64,000 nt of DNA from Algoriphagus terrigena DSM 22685. Lineage in GTDB: Bacteria > Bacteroidota > Bacteroidia > Cytophagales > Cyclobacteriaceae. Positions 44,350 to 53,543 of the stretch are shown piece by piece (position 1 is the first letter of the stretch; each line of letters starts with the position of its first letter). Both the position numbers and the translations under genes were made by a program. The notes below the pieces were generated by a model. The model saw nothing but the letters and a program-made list of their open reading frames with translations. It did not search any database and was not told the DNA's origin. The stretch covers positions 40,098-104,097 of the forward strand of contig NZ_AUBW01000023.1 of assembly GCF_000429445.1 (NCBI RefSeq), given 5' to 3'.

Positions 44350-45582
44350 ATGAATTCAAAAACAAACTCCTTGGAAACGTACCAGCTAGACCCGATAGAA
44401 GACGCCATCGAAGCAATCAAAAACGGTGAGGTCATCATCGTAGTAGACGATGAGGATCGCGAAAACGAAGGTGATTTCGTCTGCGCTGCTGAAAAAGTCA
44501 CGCCCGAGATCGTCAATTTCATGGCTACTCATGGACGCGGCCTGATCTGTGCGCCGCTGATCGAAGACCGTTGCGAGCAGCTCGGGCTGGAGCTCATGGT
44601 CGGGAATAACACCGCTGCCTTCGAGACTCCTTTTACCGTGTCAGTTGATCTCATTGGGCATGGATGTACCACGGGGATTTCAGCTTCAGACCGCGCCAAA
44701 ACAATCAAGGCGCTGATTGATGATTCGATACATCCGAGCGAACTGGGCAAACCAGGGCATATCTTCCCGCTTAAGGCAAAGCGGGGCGGAGTGATCCGCA
44801 GAGCCGGTCATACCGAGGCAGCAATTGATTTTGCGAGACTTTCCGGAATGGCGCCGGCTGGCGTTTTGGTAGAGATCATGAATGAAGATGGGACCATGGC
44901 CCGTCTGCCGGATCTGGTCAAGGTTGCCGAACGCTTTAATCTGAAGCTTGTGTCGATCAAGGATCTTATCGCTTATCGACTTAAAAACGAGTCGCTGATC
45001 AAGCGTGAAATCGGAGTGGAACTTCCCACCAGCTGGGGGGATTTTGACCTGATCGCTTTCAGACAGACCAACACGCAGGAGATACACATGGCTTTGATCA
45101 AAGGTACCTGGGAACCAACTGAGCCGGTATTGGTAAGAGTCCATTCTTCCTGCGCGACTGGAGACATCTTTGGAAGCTGTCGATGTGACTGCGGACCTCA
45201 GCTTCATGCTGCCATGCAAATGGTCGAAAAAGAAGGCAAGGGAGTGGTCCTCTACATGAATCAGGAAGGTCGCGGTATCGGTCTGATCAACAAGTTAAAG
45301 GCTTATAAACTTCAAGAGCAAGGCATGGACACCGTCCAGGCAAACATTGCGCTAGGCTTGCCTATGGATGGCAGAGACTATGGCGTAGGTGCGCAGATAC
45401 TGCGGGATCTGGGAATCAGCAAGATCAAACTGATCTCCAACAACCCTCAAAAGCGTGTTGGCCTCCTGGGGTATGGATTGGAGATCGTAGAGCAGGTGCC
45501 CATCGAGATCGCACCCAATCCGCACAACGAAAAATATCTCACCACCAAAAGAGATAAAATGGGCCACAACATTCTCAAGTAG
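44350..45582 (+). CDS. ribBA: Bifunctional DHBP synthase / GTP cyclohydrolase II
   Basis: A 410-residue fusion. The N-terminal RibB half (about 1-210) has DDEDRENEGDF and GHTEAAIDFARL. The RibA half (about 215-410) has the zinc Cys group CATGDIFGSCRCDCG and the EGRGIGL motif. It makes two riboflavin precursors: dihydroxybutanone phosphate from ribulose 5-phosphate and the pyrimidine from GTP. Length is normal for the fusion. Confidence 0.97.
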   Translation: MNSKTNSLETYQLDPIEDAIEAIKNGEVIIVVDDEDRENEGDFVCAAEKVTPEIVNFMATHGRGLICAPLIEDRCEQLGLELMVGNNTAAFETPFTVSVDLIGHGCTTGISASDRAKTIKALIDDSIHPSELGKPGHIFPLKAKRGGVIRRAGHTEAAIDFARLSGMAPAGVLVEIMNEDGTMARLPDLVKVAERFNLKLVSIKDLIAYRLKNESLIKREIGVELPTSWGDFDLIAFRQTNTQEIHMALIKGTWEPTEPVLVRVHSSCATGDIFGSCRCDCGPQLHAAMQMVEKEGKGVVLYMNQEGRGIGLINKLKAYKLQEQGMDTVQANIALGLPMDGRDYGVGAQILRDLGISKIKLISNNPQKRVGLLGYGLEIVEQVPIEIAPNPHNEKYLTTKRDKMGHNILK

Positions 45583-45672
45583 GACTGCTAGCTAAGAAGT
45601 AGGGCAGCTCTTGCCGTCTCATAGTAAACCCGATTGAAATTTGTCCGTACTATTCTAAGCACAACGATCAAC

Positions 45673-46317
45673 ATGAAAAGGACTATTCTCACCCTTAGCC
45701 TTCTATTCTTGAGCTTGGTTCACGTCTTAGCTCAGAGTAGCAACCAGTTCCCGTCTCAGGTTTGGCACAAAGGAAATATCTATCTCAATGACGGAACCAC
45801 CGTATCTGGCCTGATCAAATATGATCTGGACAACAATCTGGTGCAGCTTCAGAACGAAAACGTCGAGACTTTCACTGCTTCTAATGTCTCCAACTTTGAG
45901 ATTTACGACGAGATTTTCGCCGGAACCAGGAAGTTTTATAGCCTTCCCTATGCCATCAACGGCGAATACGAGACTCCCACGTTCTTCGAAGTATTGACGC
46001 AAGGAGATGAACTTGCTTTGCTTTGCAGAGAATATATCGCCACTGACACACGCGGAATGAACAATAGCTGGGGCGGAATGGGGATGAATCCGTTTTGGGG
46101 ACCACAGAACTATTCGGGCTACAGGCTAGCGTTCAACTATTATTTTTTTAAAAATGGGAAGATGGAACGCTACAGTTTGAAGCGCAAGGATCTTTTTGCG
46201 ATGCTGCCGGGCTATGATGAGGAGATTGATCTTTTCATGAAAAAGAACAGACTGGAGCACGACAAGCGGGGAGATTTGCTAAGAATTACCGCTTACTACA
46301 ACGAGTTGCAGAATTAA
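45673..46317 (+). CDS. Exported protein of unknown function (paralog A)
   Basis: A 214-residue protein with a signal peptide (MKRTILTLSLLFLSLVHVLA) and a mature part starting near NQFPSQVWHKG. Function unknown. It is followed by a paralog with the same fold and an identical C-terminus (KRGDLLRITAYYNELQN). An upstream in-frame ATG at 45634 adds 13 residues before the signal; 45673 is preferred. It probably forms a unit with paralog B and surE. Confidence 0.75.
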   Translation: MKRTILTLSLLFLSLVHVLAQSSNQFPSQVWHKGNIYLNDGTTVSGLIKYDLDNNLVQLQNENVETFTASNVSNFEIYDEIFAGTRKFYSLPYAINGEYETPTFFEVLTQGDELALLCREYIATDTRGMNNSWGGMGMNPFWGPQNYSGYRLAFNYYFFKNGKMERYSLKRKDLFAMLPGYDEEIDLFMKKNRLEHDKRGDLLRITAYYNELQN

Positions 46318-46322
46318 TTTTT

Positions 46323-46364
46323 ATGCCAAAGCCGCTCATCCTCGTCACAAATCATAGTGGGAGC
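46323..46364 (+). repeat. Fossil of the surE 5' end
   Basis: These 14 codons read MPKPLILVTNHSGS. The true surE start at 47018 reads MSKPLILVSNDDGI, and the DNA agrees over most positions (both contain ATCCTCGTC). Each is placed the same distance after the stop of a paralog. This is best read as the leftover of a tandem duplication that took one paralog gene plus the first codons of surE. Confidence 0.75.
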
Positions 46365-47012
46365 ATGAAAGAATTCTTAATAAAAGCAGTGTTTACCTTG
46401 ACTTTGCTGGTTGTGGGGGCGCTTTCTTTGCTTGCGCAGAATCATTTTCCCTCCCAATTGTGGTACAAAGGCAGTATCTATGGTGCAGATGGGCAGACTT
46501 ATGCAGGCTTGGTAAAATATGATCTGGAAAATAATTTTGTTCAGCTACAAACTGAGACCATCTCTACCTTTACAGCCTACAATGTCAGTCATTTTGAAAT
46601 TCATAACGAAACAAATGATGGGGTAAGAACTTTTTATAGTATTCCTTATAGTCAAAATGGCGAAAATGAAACGCCGGTTTTCTTTGAAGTCCTGACAGAG
46701 GGCAGTGATATTACGCTTCTATGTAGGGAATATATTGCGACTTTTTACGAAAATACAGGGACTAAAGGGGTAATTGGAATGAGTCCTTCAAATGGGCCTA
46801 AGACTAAGACAGAATATCGACTTGCATTCAATTATTACTTTCTGAAAAACGGAAGTATCGAAAAATACAGCCTGAACAAAAAAGACTTGTTTACGATGCT
46901 CCCAGGTTATGATGATGAGATTTTACTTTTTATGAGAAAGAATCGCCTCGACCATGATAAGCGGGGAGATTTGCTTAGAATTACCGCCTATTACAACGAA
47001 TTGCAGAATTAA
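46365..47012 (+). CDS. Exported protein of unknown function (paralog B)
   Basis: A 215-residue paralog of the protein at 45673, with signal peptide MKEFLIKAVFTLTLLVVGAL and mature start near QNHFPSQLWYKG. The C-terminal 17 residues are identical to paralog A. It looks more AT-rich than its neighbour, with many A/T-ending codons. An in-frame ATG at 46323 would add 14 residues that are the surE fossil and would bury the signal peptide, so 46365 is preferred. surE follows after five bases. Confidence 0.75.
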   Translation: MKEFLIKAVFTLTLLVVGALSLLAQNHFPSQLWYKGSIYGADGQTYAGLVKYDLENNFVQLQTETISTFTAYNVSHFEIHNETNDGVRTFYSIPYSQNGENETPVFFEVLTEGSDITLLCREYIATFYENTGTKGVIGMSPSNGPKTKTEYRLAFNYYFLKNGSIEKYSLNKKDLFTMLPGYDDEILLFMRKNRLDHDKRGDLLRITAYYNELQN

Positions 47013-47017
47013 CCTCT

Positions 47018-47797
47018 ATGTCAAAACCGCTTATCCTCGTCTCCAATGACGATGGAATCACCGCCAAAGGTATCCGTGTGCTCGTTTCGGTCATGAAAAA
47101 ACTCGGCGACGTCGTGGTGGTCGCGCCGGATAGTCCCCAATCGGGCATGGGCCACGCCATCACAATCGGAGAGACGCTCAGACTCTATGAGGAGGAGATT
47201 TTCGAGGATGTGATTGCCTACAAATCCAGCGGAACTCCGGCGGATTGCGTGAAGCTTGCCAAGCACCACGTACTTAAAGACCGAAAACCCGACTTGGTCG
47301 TCAGTGGAATCAACCATGGATCCAACACCTCCATCTCGGTCTTGTATTCAGGTACGATGTCTGCCGCCATCGAAGGAGCTATGGAGGGCTTGCCGTCGAT
47401 TGGGTTTAGCCTTTGTGATTTTTCCTTAAAAGCTGACTTTTCCCACGTCGAAGAGTGGGTAGAGAAGATCGCCCGTCAGGTATTGGAGAGAGGCATAGCC
47501 AAAGGTGTGGCGCTGAATGTGAACTTTCCACCCAAAAGAAATGAACCGATCAAGGGAATCAAAATCTGTCGCCAGGCAGATGCGAAATGGCAGGAGGAGT
47601 TTGCGGAGCGCTATGACCCTACTGGCAGGAAATACTTCTGGATGGCTGGCAACTTTGTGAATTTTGACAAAGGGGAGGACAACGACGAATGGGCGATTGC
47701 CAATAACTACGTCTCCATCGTACCGTGTCAGTATGATCTGACCGCACATCATGCGATCAGCCAGATCAACAAGGACTGGGATTGGGACAATCTTTAA
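47018..47797 (+). CDS. surE: 5'-nucleotidase SurE
   Basis: A 259-residue SurE phosphatase. The metal site is NDDG (D11, D12), with S42-region and NHGSNTSISVLYSGTMSAA further on. It removes phosphate from nucleoside monophosphates in stationary-phase or stress metabolism. It ends with a clear terminator. Its first 14 codons have a degenerate copy upstream at 46323. Confidence 0.96.
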   Translation: MSKPLILVSNDDGITAKGIRVLVSVMKKLGDVVVVAPDSPQSGMGHAITIGETLRLYEEEIFEDVIAYKSSGTPADCVKLAKHHVLKDRKPDLVVSGINHGSNTSISVLYSGTMSAAIEGAMEGLPSIGFSLCDFSLKADFSHVEEWVEKIARQVLERGIAKGVALNVNFPPKRNEPIKGIKICRQADAKWQEEFAERYDPTGRKYFWMAGNFVNFDKGEDNDEWAIANNYVSIVPCQYDLTAHHAISQINKDWDWDNL

Positions 47798-47800
47798 GGG

Positions 47801-47821
47801 TGGGCGTATCGCCCATTTTTT
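47801..47821 (+). terminator. Terminator of the paralog-surE unit
   Basis: TGGGCG and CGCCCA form a 6-bp GC-rich stem with a TAT loop, followed by six T. It lies three bases after the surE stop. Confidence 0.75.
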
Positions 47822-47895
47822 GTTTGAAATACACAAATTTGATTTTTATGTTTCTGATAATCGCTAATTTGCGACACAACCATCATTAGTCTACT

Positions 47896-49878
47896 GTGTT
47901 GAGTCGCCCGATTCTCCTAATTCTTCTTTTTTGTTTAATCTCTCCCGGGTTGGGGTTCCCACAGGGGTTAAATCTGGACAGTCTTAAATCTATCTTGCCG
48001 GGGATAGAGGGCAAGGAACGCATCGTTGTACTCAATCAGCTGGCTACAGAACTCAGGGAAAAATCCCAGGCCGAAGCCTTAGCATATTCGATAGAGTCAG
48101 ATTCGCTTGCGCAGGCCCTCGGGGATTCTGCCGGCTTGAGCCGGGCACTCGAGAATATCGGTTGGGTCTATTATCGGCAGGGACAGTGGCGGAAATCCTT
48201 TGATTTTTCGCAGCGCGCTTACGATGTCGCCATGCACACGGATGACAAGCTACAGGCCGCCCGTCTCATGAACAATATGGGCGCGCTCTATTACGAGCAG
48301 CAGAATTATGAGACAGCAATCAGTCAATTCAAAAAGGGATATGAGCTTGCCACTCAGGTTAATGACCTGTCTACCCGAATCAGAAGCTTAAATAATATAG
48401 CCCTAAATCTTGTCCAAATCAATCAACTTGATTCGGCGATGATATATGCCAAGCGCGCGATCAAGTTGAATGAGGACGCGGGATCTCCCTACCTGACGTC
48501 GTTTGCCAATCGGGTGATTGGGGATGTTTTCTTCAGCCGGGCAAACTATGATTCAGCTCAAGTCATCTTCGAAAAGTCGCTGCAATTGGCCCGGGACCAG
48601 GGAGTCAAGTCCTTTGAGGCCGGGGTTTTGCACAGATTGGGCAATGCTTATCTACTTGGGGGGAAGTTGGATCAGGCGGAAGAGCTGTTGCTGTATTCTG
48701 TCGAGTTTTGTGAGCAAAATAATTTTCTGGATGAGCTCTCCAAAAGCCACCGCTACTTGGCAAGTCTCTACAAAATCAGGGATAATATCCCAAAAGCATA
48801 TTTTCACCAATCCCGATTTTTGGAACTGAATGACCAGCTTCAAAATAAAGCAAACCAGGACCGGTTGGCCCTCCTTCAGAATATGTTTCAGAGCAACCTG
48901 AGAGATTCAGAACTGGAATTGCTTAAGACTCAGAATGAAAATCAGGCCTACCGACTGGAGACCTCCAAGAGGTACATCATATTCTTTGCCATCACCGCTG
49001 CCCTGATCGGAGTATTGGTGATCCGCATGTACTTTCTCAACAAGAATGTCCGTCTATTCAATACAGATCTGTTGAATCAACAGCGACAGATTGAAGCTCA
49101 AAATCTTGTTTTGGAAAAGCAATCCGTTCAACTCAAGGCGATGAATGAAACCAAAAACAAGCTTTTCTCGATCCTGGGGCACGATATGCGCGGTCCGGTC
49201 GGTCAGGTCAAGTCCGTGGTGGATCTGCTTTTGGCCGGTGATCTGGAAAAGGAAGAATTTGAAGAATTGCTTCATGTATTGAACAAGGACATCGATTCGG
49301 TCAATTTCACACTCAACAACACCTTGAAATGGTCCATGTCCCAGATGGAGGGCTTTCATGTGAATTTGACGGAATTTGACCTCAGCAGCATCGTCGAAAA
49401 TTCCCTAAAGTTATTGATGGCGTCTTTTTCGGAGAAAAAGTTGACCATCTTCAATCACATGGCTCCCAATGTCCGGGTATATGCGGATCAGGATTTGATC
49501 GAAGTGGTGATCCGGAATATCCTAAACAACGCGGTGAAGTTTTCAAACCCGGAGGATTCGGTGACGATCTTCTCCGAGACAGACGAAAAGTGGGTTCATT
49601 GGTGCGTGCTGGATCAGGGCGTGGGCATGTCGGACGAGCAGATCGAGCTCATCCTGTCTGATTCCTATTCACTGACCAAGTCTAAACCCGGCACCAATAA
49701 GGAAAAAGGCTCTGGGCTCGGTCTCCAGCTGGCCAAAGAGTTTACCAGAAAGTGCGGCGGCGAAATCACCATCGAGAGCCACCTCGGTCACGGAACCAAG
49801 TTCTGGGTACGCCTTCCAAGAGGCGAGTCAATCAAGCACTCGCAGGTCTCCATCGGCGAGAAAGTCTTCAAGGGGTAG
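47896..49878 (+). CDS. TPR-containing sensor histidine kinase
   Basis: A 660-residue kinase starting at GTG. A signal or membrane lead (about 1-22) is followed by about six TPR repeats (about 35-320), a membrane helix (about 355-377), a coiled coil, HisKA with H429 in GHDMRGPVGQV and an ATPase domain with GSGLGLQLAKEF. The TPR region is outside the cytoplasm and senses an unknown signal. No response regulator gene is adjacent. Its last 51 bases overlap the end of the convergent gene at 49828. Confidence 0.92.
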   Translation: MLSRPILLILLFCLISPGLGFPQGLNLDSLKSILPGIEGKERIVVLNQLATELREKSQAEALAYSIESDSLAQALGDSAGLSRALENIGWVYYRQGQWRKSFDFSQRAYDVAMHTDDKLQAARLMNNMGALYYEQQNYETAISQFKKGYELATQVNDLSTRIRSLNNIALNLVQINQLDSAMIYAKRAIKLNEDAGSPYLTSFANRVIGDVFFSRANYDSAQVIFEKSLQLARDQGVKSFEAGVLHRLGNAYLLGGKLDQAEELLLYSVEFCEQNNFLDELSKSHRYLASLYKIRDNIPKAYFHQSRFLELNDQLQNKANQDRLALLQNMFQSNLRDSELELLKTQNENQAYRLETSKRYIIFFAITAALIGVLVIRMYFLNKNVRLFNTDLLNQQRQIEAQNLVLEKQSVQLKAMNETKNKLFSILGHDMRGPVGQVKSVVDLLLAGDLEKEEFEELLHVLNKDIDSVNFTLNNTLKWSMSQMEGFHVNLTEFDLSSIVENSLKLLMASFSEKKLTIFNHMAPNVRVYADQDLIEVVIRNILNNAVKFSNPEDSVTIFSETDEKWVHWCVLDQGVGMSDEQIELILSDSYSLTKSKPGTNKEKGSGLGLQLAKEFTRKCGGEITIESHLGHGTKFWVRLPRGESIKHSQVSIGEKVFKG

Positions 49879-50700
49879 TTCTTTATTGAGGATTCCGAGG
49901 CCCTGCATGGTCTTTATTGCTCGTTCCAGTTCACTTCGCGGGACTTTCGCTTCAGTAGTCCAGCGGGTTTGCTCTAGCCATTTCTCTACATCCCGCTCGG
50001 CCAGGTGATAGGCCGAAGCCAAAGTCTGAACTCGATTCGGATCCTTCATCAAGAATTCGGAAGTCTTATAAATATAATCCCGAAGCTCAAAGATCAAGGG
50101 CCCCAATTCAGCCAGCGCCTTATCTGACGCGACCATGACAAAGCAAGGCCATGGGCTCGGCACTTCTCCAATCCGCTTCATCGTTCCGTTTTTCACCATG
50201 GGAGCGGTCATGTATTTTTCCCAAAGAAACATCCCTTCATTGCCATGATCCATAGCAAGCTTGGCGCCGTCCATGTTCCCGATGACATCATACGTCAGAT
50301 CTTCTTTCTTCCAGCCTTCTTTTTGGGCCAAAACCAAAGCCATCAGATGTGAGCCAGAGCCCATCCGACTAACCAAGAAAGACTTTTTATCCACGTCAGA
50401 TAGCGTGTTTGCAGGGGTGTTTGTGCCGACGTGAATACCCCAGATCAAGGGAGAATCCACGTGAAAGCCGATCATCTTAGATGGATTTCCGGCTTCAAAA
50501 TCTTTCAGAAAGCTTTCCGTCAAGAGCAGCGCGATGTCAGTTTCGTCATTTCGCAGGGCGATATTCATCTGACCCGAACCGCGGGATTCCTCTATCCATT
50601 GGATTTTCACGCCCCGATCGGCAAATGGCTGCTCTTGCTCCACCAGTCGAAAAGGGTAATTGAAATGTTCAGGGACACCGGTAATGCGGAGAGTTTTCAT
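49828..50700 (-). CDS. Periplasmic-binding-protein-like (Ca3427/THI5-type) protein, cytoplasmic
   Basis: A 290-residue protein with a type 2 periplasmic-binding-protein fold (MKTLRITGVPEHFNYPFRL, an NMT1/THI5-like opening). It has no signal peptide or lipobox, so it seems cytoplasmic and not a normal ABC transporter receptor. It resembles the Ca3427-like group known from fungi and bacteria, of unknown ligand; I place it there from memory. The ATG at 50700 is preferred over one at 50739. It overlaps the TPR kinase gene tail-to-tail by 51 bases. Confidence 0.7.
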   Translation of the reverse strand: MKTLRITGVPEHFNYPFRLVEQEQPFADRGVKIQWIEESRGSGQMNIALRNDETDIALLLTESFLKDFEAGNPSKMIGFHVDSPLIWGIHVGTNTPANTLSDVDKKSFLVSRMGSGSHLMALVLAQKEGWKKEDLTYDVIGNMDGAKLAMDHGNEGMFLWEKYMTAPMVKNGTMKRIGEVPSPWPCFVMVASDKALAELGPLIFELRDYIYKTSEFLMKDPNRVQTLASAYHLAERDVEKWLEQTRWTTEAKVPRSELERAIKTMQGLGILNKELPLEDFLADGDLRVLD

Positions 50701-50720
50701 AATCTTGAGTTTGGTGTAAA

Positions 50721-50750
50721 AGTAAAAAACCGAACTCAAATGAATTCGGT
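50721..50750 (-). terminator. Terminator of the GH31 gene
   Basis: ACCGAA (50729-50734) and TTCGGT (50745-50750) form a 6-bp stem with a 10-base loop. On the minus strand it is followed by six T. It separates the GH31 gene from the gene at 49828. Confidence 0.6.
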
Positions 50751-50819
50751 CTTTGTGATGTTTAGCGCTGGATCAGTCCTGAGTGGCATGTCGTTTTCGG
50801 ATCTACCAAACGACCCCGA

Positions 50820-53258
50820 TCAAATCAGCCCAGTGATCTGGAATGAATCAGTAAGGTGATCTATTTCCATATAGGGAAGGTCCTTGATTTCAAAATAAGG
50901 ATGATCTTCCTCCGGCAAAGGATCAAACTCGGTCAGCTTCCCCAGGAAGGCGTAGTCTTCGGTCTGAAGTGAAAGGGTTTTCCCGGCAACCGATACTGAA
51001 TCAGTGGAGAATCCATGGAAATAGACTTTCAGCTTGGTAAAATCGCTCGGATAGGTTCCCTCGGCAACTACAAAATCCAAGGATCCGTTCTTGGGATCAT
51101 AGCTGATTTTTCTCCTAAAATAGGCCCCTGTTAGGTATTCCAGCCCATCTCCCGCATCCTCGTAATGAAGGAATTCTGATCCGAAAATCCCCTTGTAGAC
51201 GTGAATCCGCAGCACGCGATCATGAGTGCTTCCTGTATGAATCACATCAGACTGCATCGTGAAAACCTGCCCTGATTTGACATATACCGGCAAATAACTC
51301 AAGGGACATTCCTGGTAGATCGTCCGATTGCCGAGGTGTTTTTCGTCAGAAAACAGATAGTACCATTCTCCGGCCGGAAGGTACACTTTGGTGATTTCTT
51401 TGGTACTCTCGACAGGCGCTATTAACAGGGAATCGCAGAACAAATATTGATTCTGATAGGCCGAAAGATAAACGGAACGGTCGCCGGAATACTGCACGGC
51501 GAGACTCTCTGCGAGCGGGAGGCCAGTCTGACTACTCGAGTAAAACTTGCTGTAAAGTGTCGGCAAAAGTCTGTACCTCAGCTTCATGTAGTTTCGGCTG
51601 ATTTCCTCGACTTCCTCTCCGAAAGCCCAGGGCTCGGAATCGTTGCTGTTGATCATCGAGTGCGCCCGGTAGAAAGGCGCGAAGGCGCCTATGCACATCC
51701 ATCTAGCGAAAAGAGATTTACTAGCCTCACCCGCAAATCCTCCTACATCATAGCCAGCAAAGGCAACTCCGCTCAAGCCAAGACTGTTCACAAGCCGAAC
51801 TCCGGCCATCATGTGCGCTTCCGAAGCGACATTGTCTCCGGTCCAGGCAGCGGCATACCGCTGGACTCCCGCAAATCCTGCGCGGGTCAGCACAAAGGGC
51901 CGTTTGTCTGGGTTCTGAATTGAAGAACCTTCCTGCGCACTTCTGGCCATCTGCATGCCGTAAATGTTGCGGGCCTTTCGGTGGGATGCCTTTTCCCCCT
52001 CGTATTCAAACTCGATCAGATTGGGAGTGAACTGGCCCCAGGATGCGGGTTCGTTCATATCAGTCCAGAAGCCCTCTACTCCGGCTTCGGTATAGAAAGC
52101 CATCTTCTCGGCCCACCAGGATCTGGTTTCGCTTTTGGTAAAATCCGGGAAGGCGCACCAGCCCGGCCAAACTTGCCCTTCGTACGTTTTTCCATCTGGG
52201 TATTTCACAAAGAGATCCTTTTCGAGCCCTTCTTCGAACGGACGATAACCCCGCTGGGTCTTAATGCCGGGGTCCATGATGACGACGACCTTGAAGCCTT
52301 TCTCCTTCAACCGGGAGATCATCGCTTTCGGATCTTTGAATTTTTCCTCATCAAAGGTGAAAACCTTGTAGCCTTCCATGTGGTGAATGTCCAGATAGAT
52401 CACATCGGCAGGCATGTTTTTGTCGCGAAAAGTCTGAGCTACCGTGTAGACTTCGGAGTCCGGATAGTACGAATAACGGCACTGTTGGAAGCCCAAAGCC
52501 CATTTGGGGGGCAGTTGTATCCGGCCGGTGAGCCGCGTATAGGAGCTGATGATTTCAGCAACGGAGGGTTGGTGTATGAAGTAATAATCCAAATCTCCGT
52601 CCTCTGCGCTGAAATAGACGAAGCGGTTATTGGATGCTCCAAAGTTGAAGACTGTTTTGTGGGTATTGTCAAAGAAGATGCCGTAGGCGCCTTTTTCATG
52701 AATTCCCATGTAGAATGGGATGCTCATGTAGAGCGGATCGTCGCCGACTCCATAGGCAAAATAGTCTGTGTTCCAGTTTGTATATGCCCTGCCGGCACGA
52801 TCGAGATTTCCGGTCTTTTCGCCCAGTCCGATGAATTTCTCCAGGGGTTGGACTTGCTTGTAGGCGGTCACTTCGGTTCCGATCCATGCGATGCCGAGCG
52901 AGTCATCTTCATTCAGGAGATTTCCCGCAAGGTCAAAAAAGGCAAGCTTGAAGCTGGCCAAGTCCAGCGTCAGATGAACTGTGGAAGTGGTCAGGTGGAG
53001 CTGATTGTCTTTTTCCGTCAGGCTAAAATCGACCTTTTCAGGCGAGGAGACGACCGAATAGGGATTGGATTCGAAGGATTCGAAAAGACTGGCCTGGACT
53101 CGGATGACTCCGTCCAGAAAAACGCTGATTCGGAAGTAAGAAAACTCACTTTGTCCTTCGATGCCAAGAGGCGTGGCAGTCCACTTTGTCACTTTACCAA
53201 ATCCCCGGTGGTGAGAAGAATTACGGGAAAGGGATGAGCGCGATTGAAGAGAGTTCAT
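50820..53258 (-). CDS. Glycoside hydrolase family 31 (alpha-glucosidase)
   Basis: An 812-residue GH31 enzyme. The nucleophile is D400 in FWTDMNEP and the acid/base D475 in WTGDN. GH31 includes alpha-glucosidases and alpha-xylosidases acting on the non-reducing end of oligosaccharides. No signal peptide is obvious, so it is probably cytoplasmic or leaderless. The layout (N-terminal beta domain, TIM barrel, C-terminal beta domains) and length are usual. No sugar-uptake genes are adjacent. Confidence 0.95.
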   Translation of the reverse strand: MNSLQSRSSLSRNSSHHRGFGKVTKWTATPLGIEGQSEFSYFRISVFLDGVIRVQASLFESFESNPYSVVSSPEKVDFSLTEKDNQLHLTTSTVHLTLDLASFKLAFFDLAGNLLNEDDSLGIAWIGTEVTAYKQVQPLEKFIGLGEKTGNLDRAGRAYTNWNTDYFAYGVGDDPLYMSIPFYMGIHEKGAYGIFFDNTHKTVFNFGASNNRFVYFSAEDGDLDYYFIHQPSVAEIISSYTRLTGRIQLPPKWALGFQQCRYSYYPDSEVYTVAQTFRDKNMPADVIYLDIHHMEGYKVFTFDEEKFKDPKAMISRLKEKGFKVVVIMDPGIKTQRGYRPFEEGLEKDLFVKYPDGKTYEGQVWPGWCAFPDFTKSETRSWWAEKMAFYTEAGVEGFWTDMNEPASWGQFTPNLIEFEYEGEKASHRKARNIYGMQMARSAQEGSSIQNPDKRPFVLTRAGFAGVQRYAAAWTGDNVASEAHMMAGVRLVNSLGLSGVAFAGYDVGGFAGEASKSLFARWMCIGAFAPFYRAHSMINSNDSEPWAFGEEVEEISRNYMKLRYRLLPTLYSKFYSSSQTGLPLAESLAVQYSGDRSVYLSAYQNQYLFCDSLLIAPVESTKEITKVYLPAGEWYYLFSDEKHLGNRTIYQECPLSYLPVYVKSGQVFTMQSDVIHTGSTHDRVLRIHVYKGIFGSEFLHYEDAGDGLEYLTGAYFRRKISYDPKNGSLDFVVAEGTYPSDFTKLKVYFHGFSTDSVSVAGKTLSLQTEDYAFLGKLTEFDPLPEEDHPYFEIKDLPYMEIDHLTDSFQITGLI

Positions 53259-53543
53259 GGAGATTTGTTGGCTAAGGTCCGGTTAGAGGCTTTTGCTAAA
53301 ATAGAGAGGAAAGCCAATAAAATAGTCAGTTGGAAAATCCTTTTGTCTCAGGATTGTGGCAATGGCGCATCGAGGATGCTGGACTTTGCAAAATTTCCCC
53401 CAATCAGCCGCTCAGCTGGATAGGTCAAACAAGGAAATTTTACTAATTTAATCTTAGATTTTTGAGCGAACCAAACATTAAAAATCTGCTAAGGTTCCGA
53501 TTGTCCGCTTTTCCAATTGATCTCTACCAACCCCGATGCTTTT

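Noticed and set aside
51981..53237. 418-aa frame antisense to the GH31 gene
   Set aside because: Opposite a clear GH31 enzyme with both catalytic Asp; no recognisable domain of its own.
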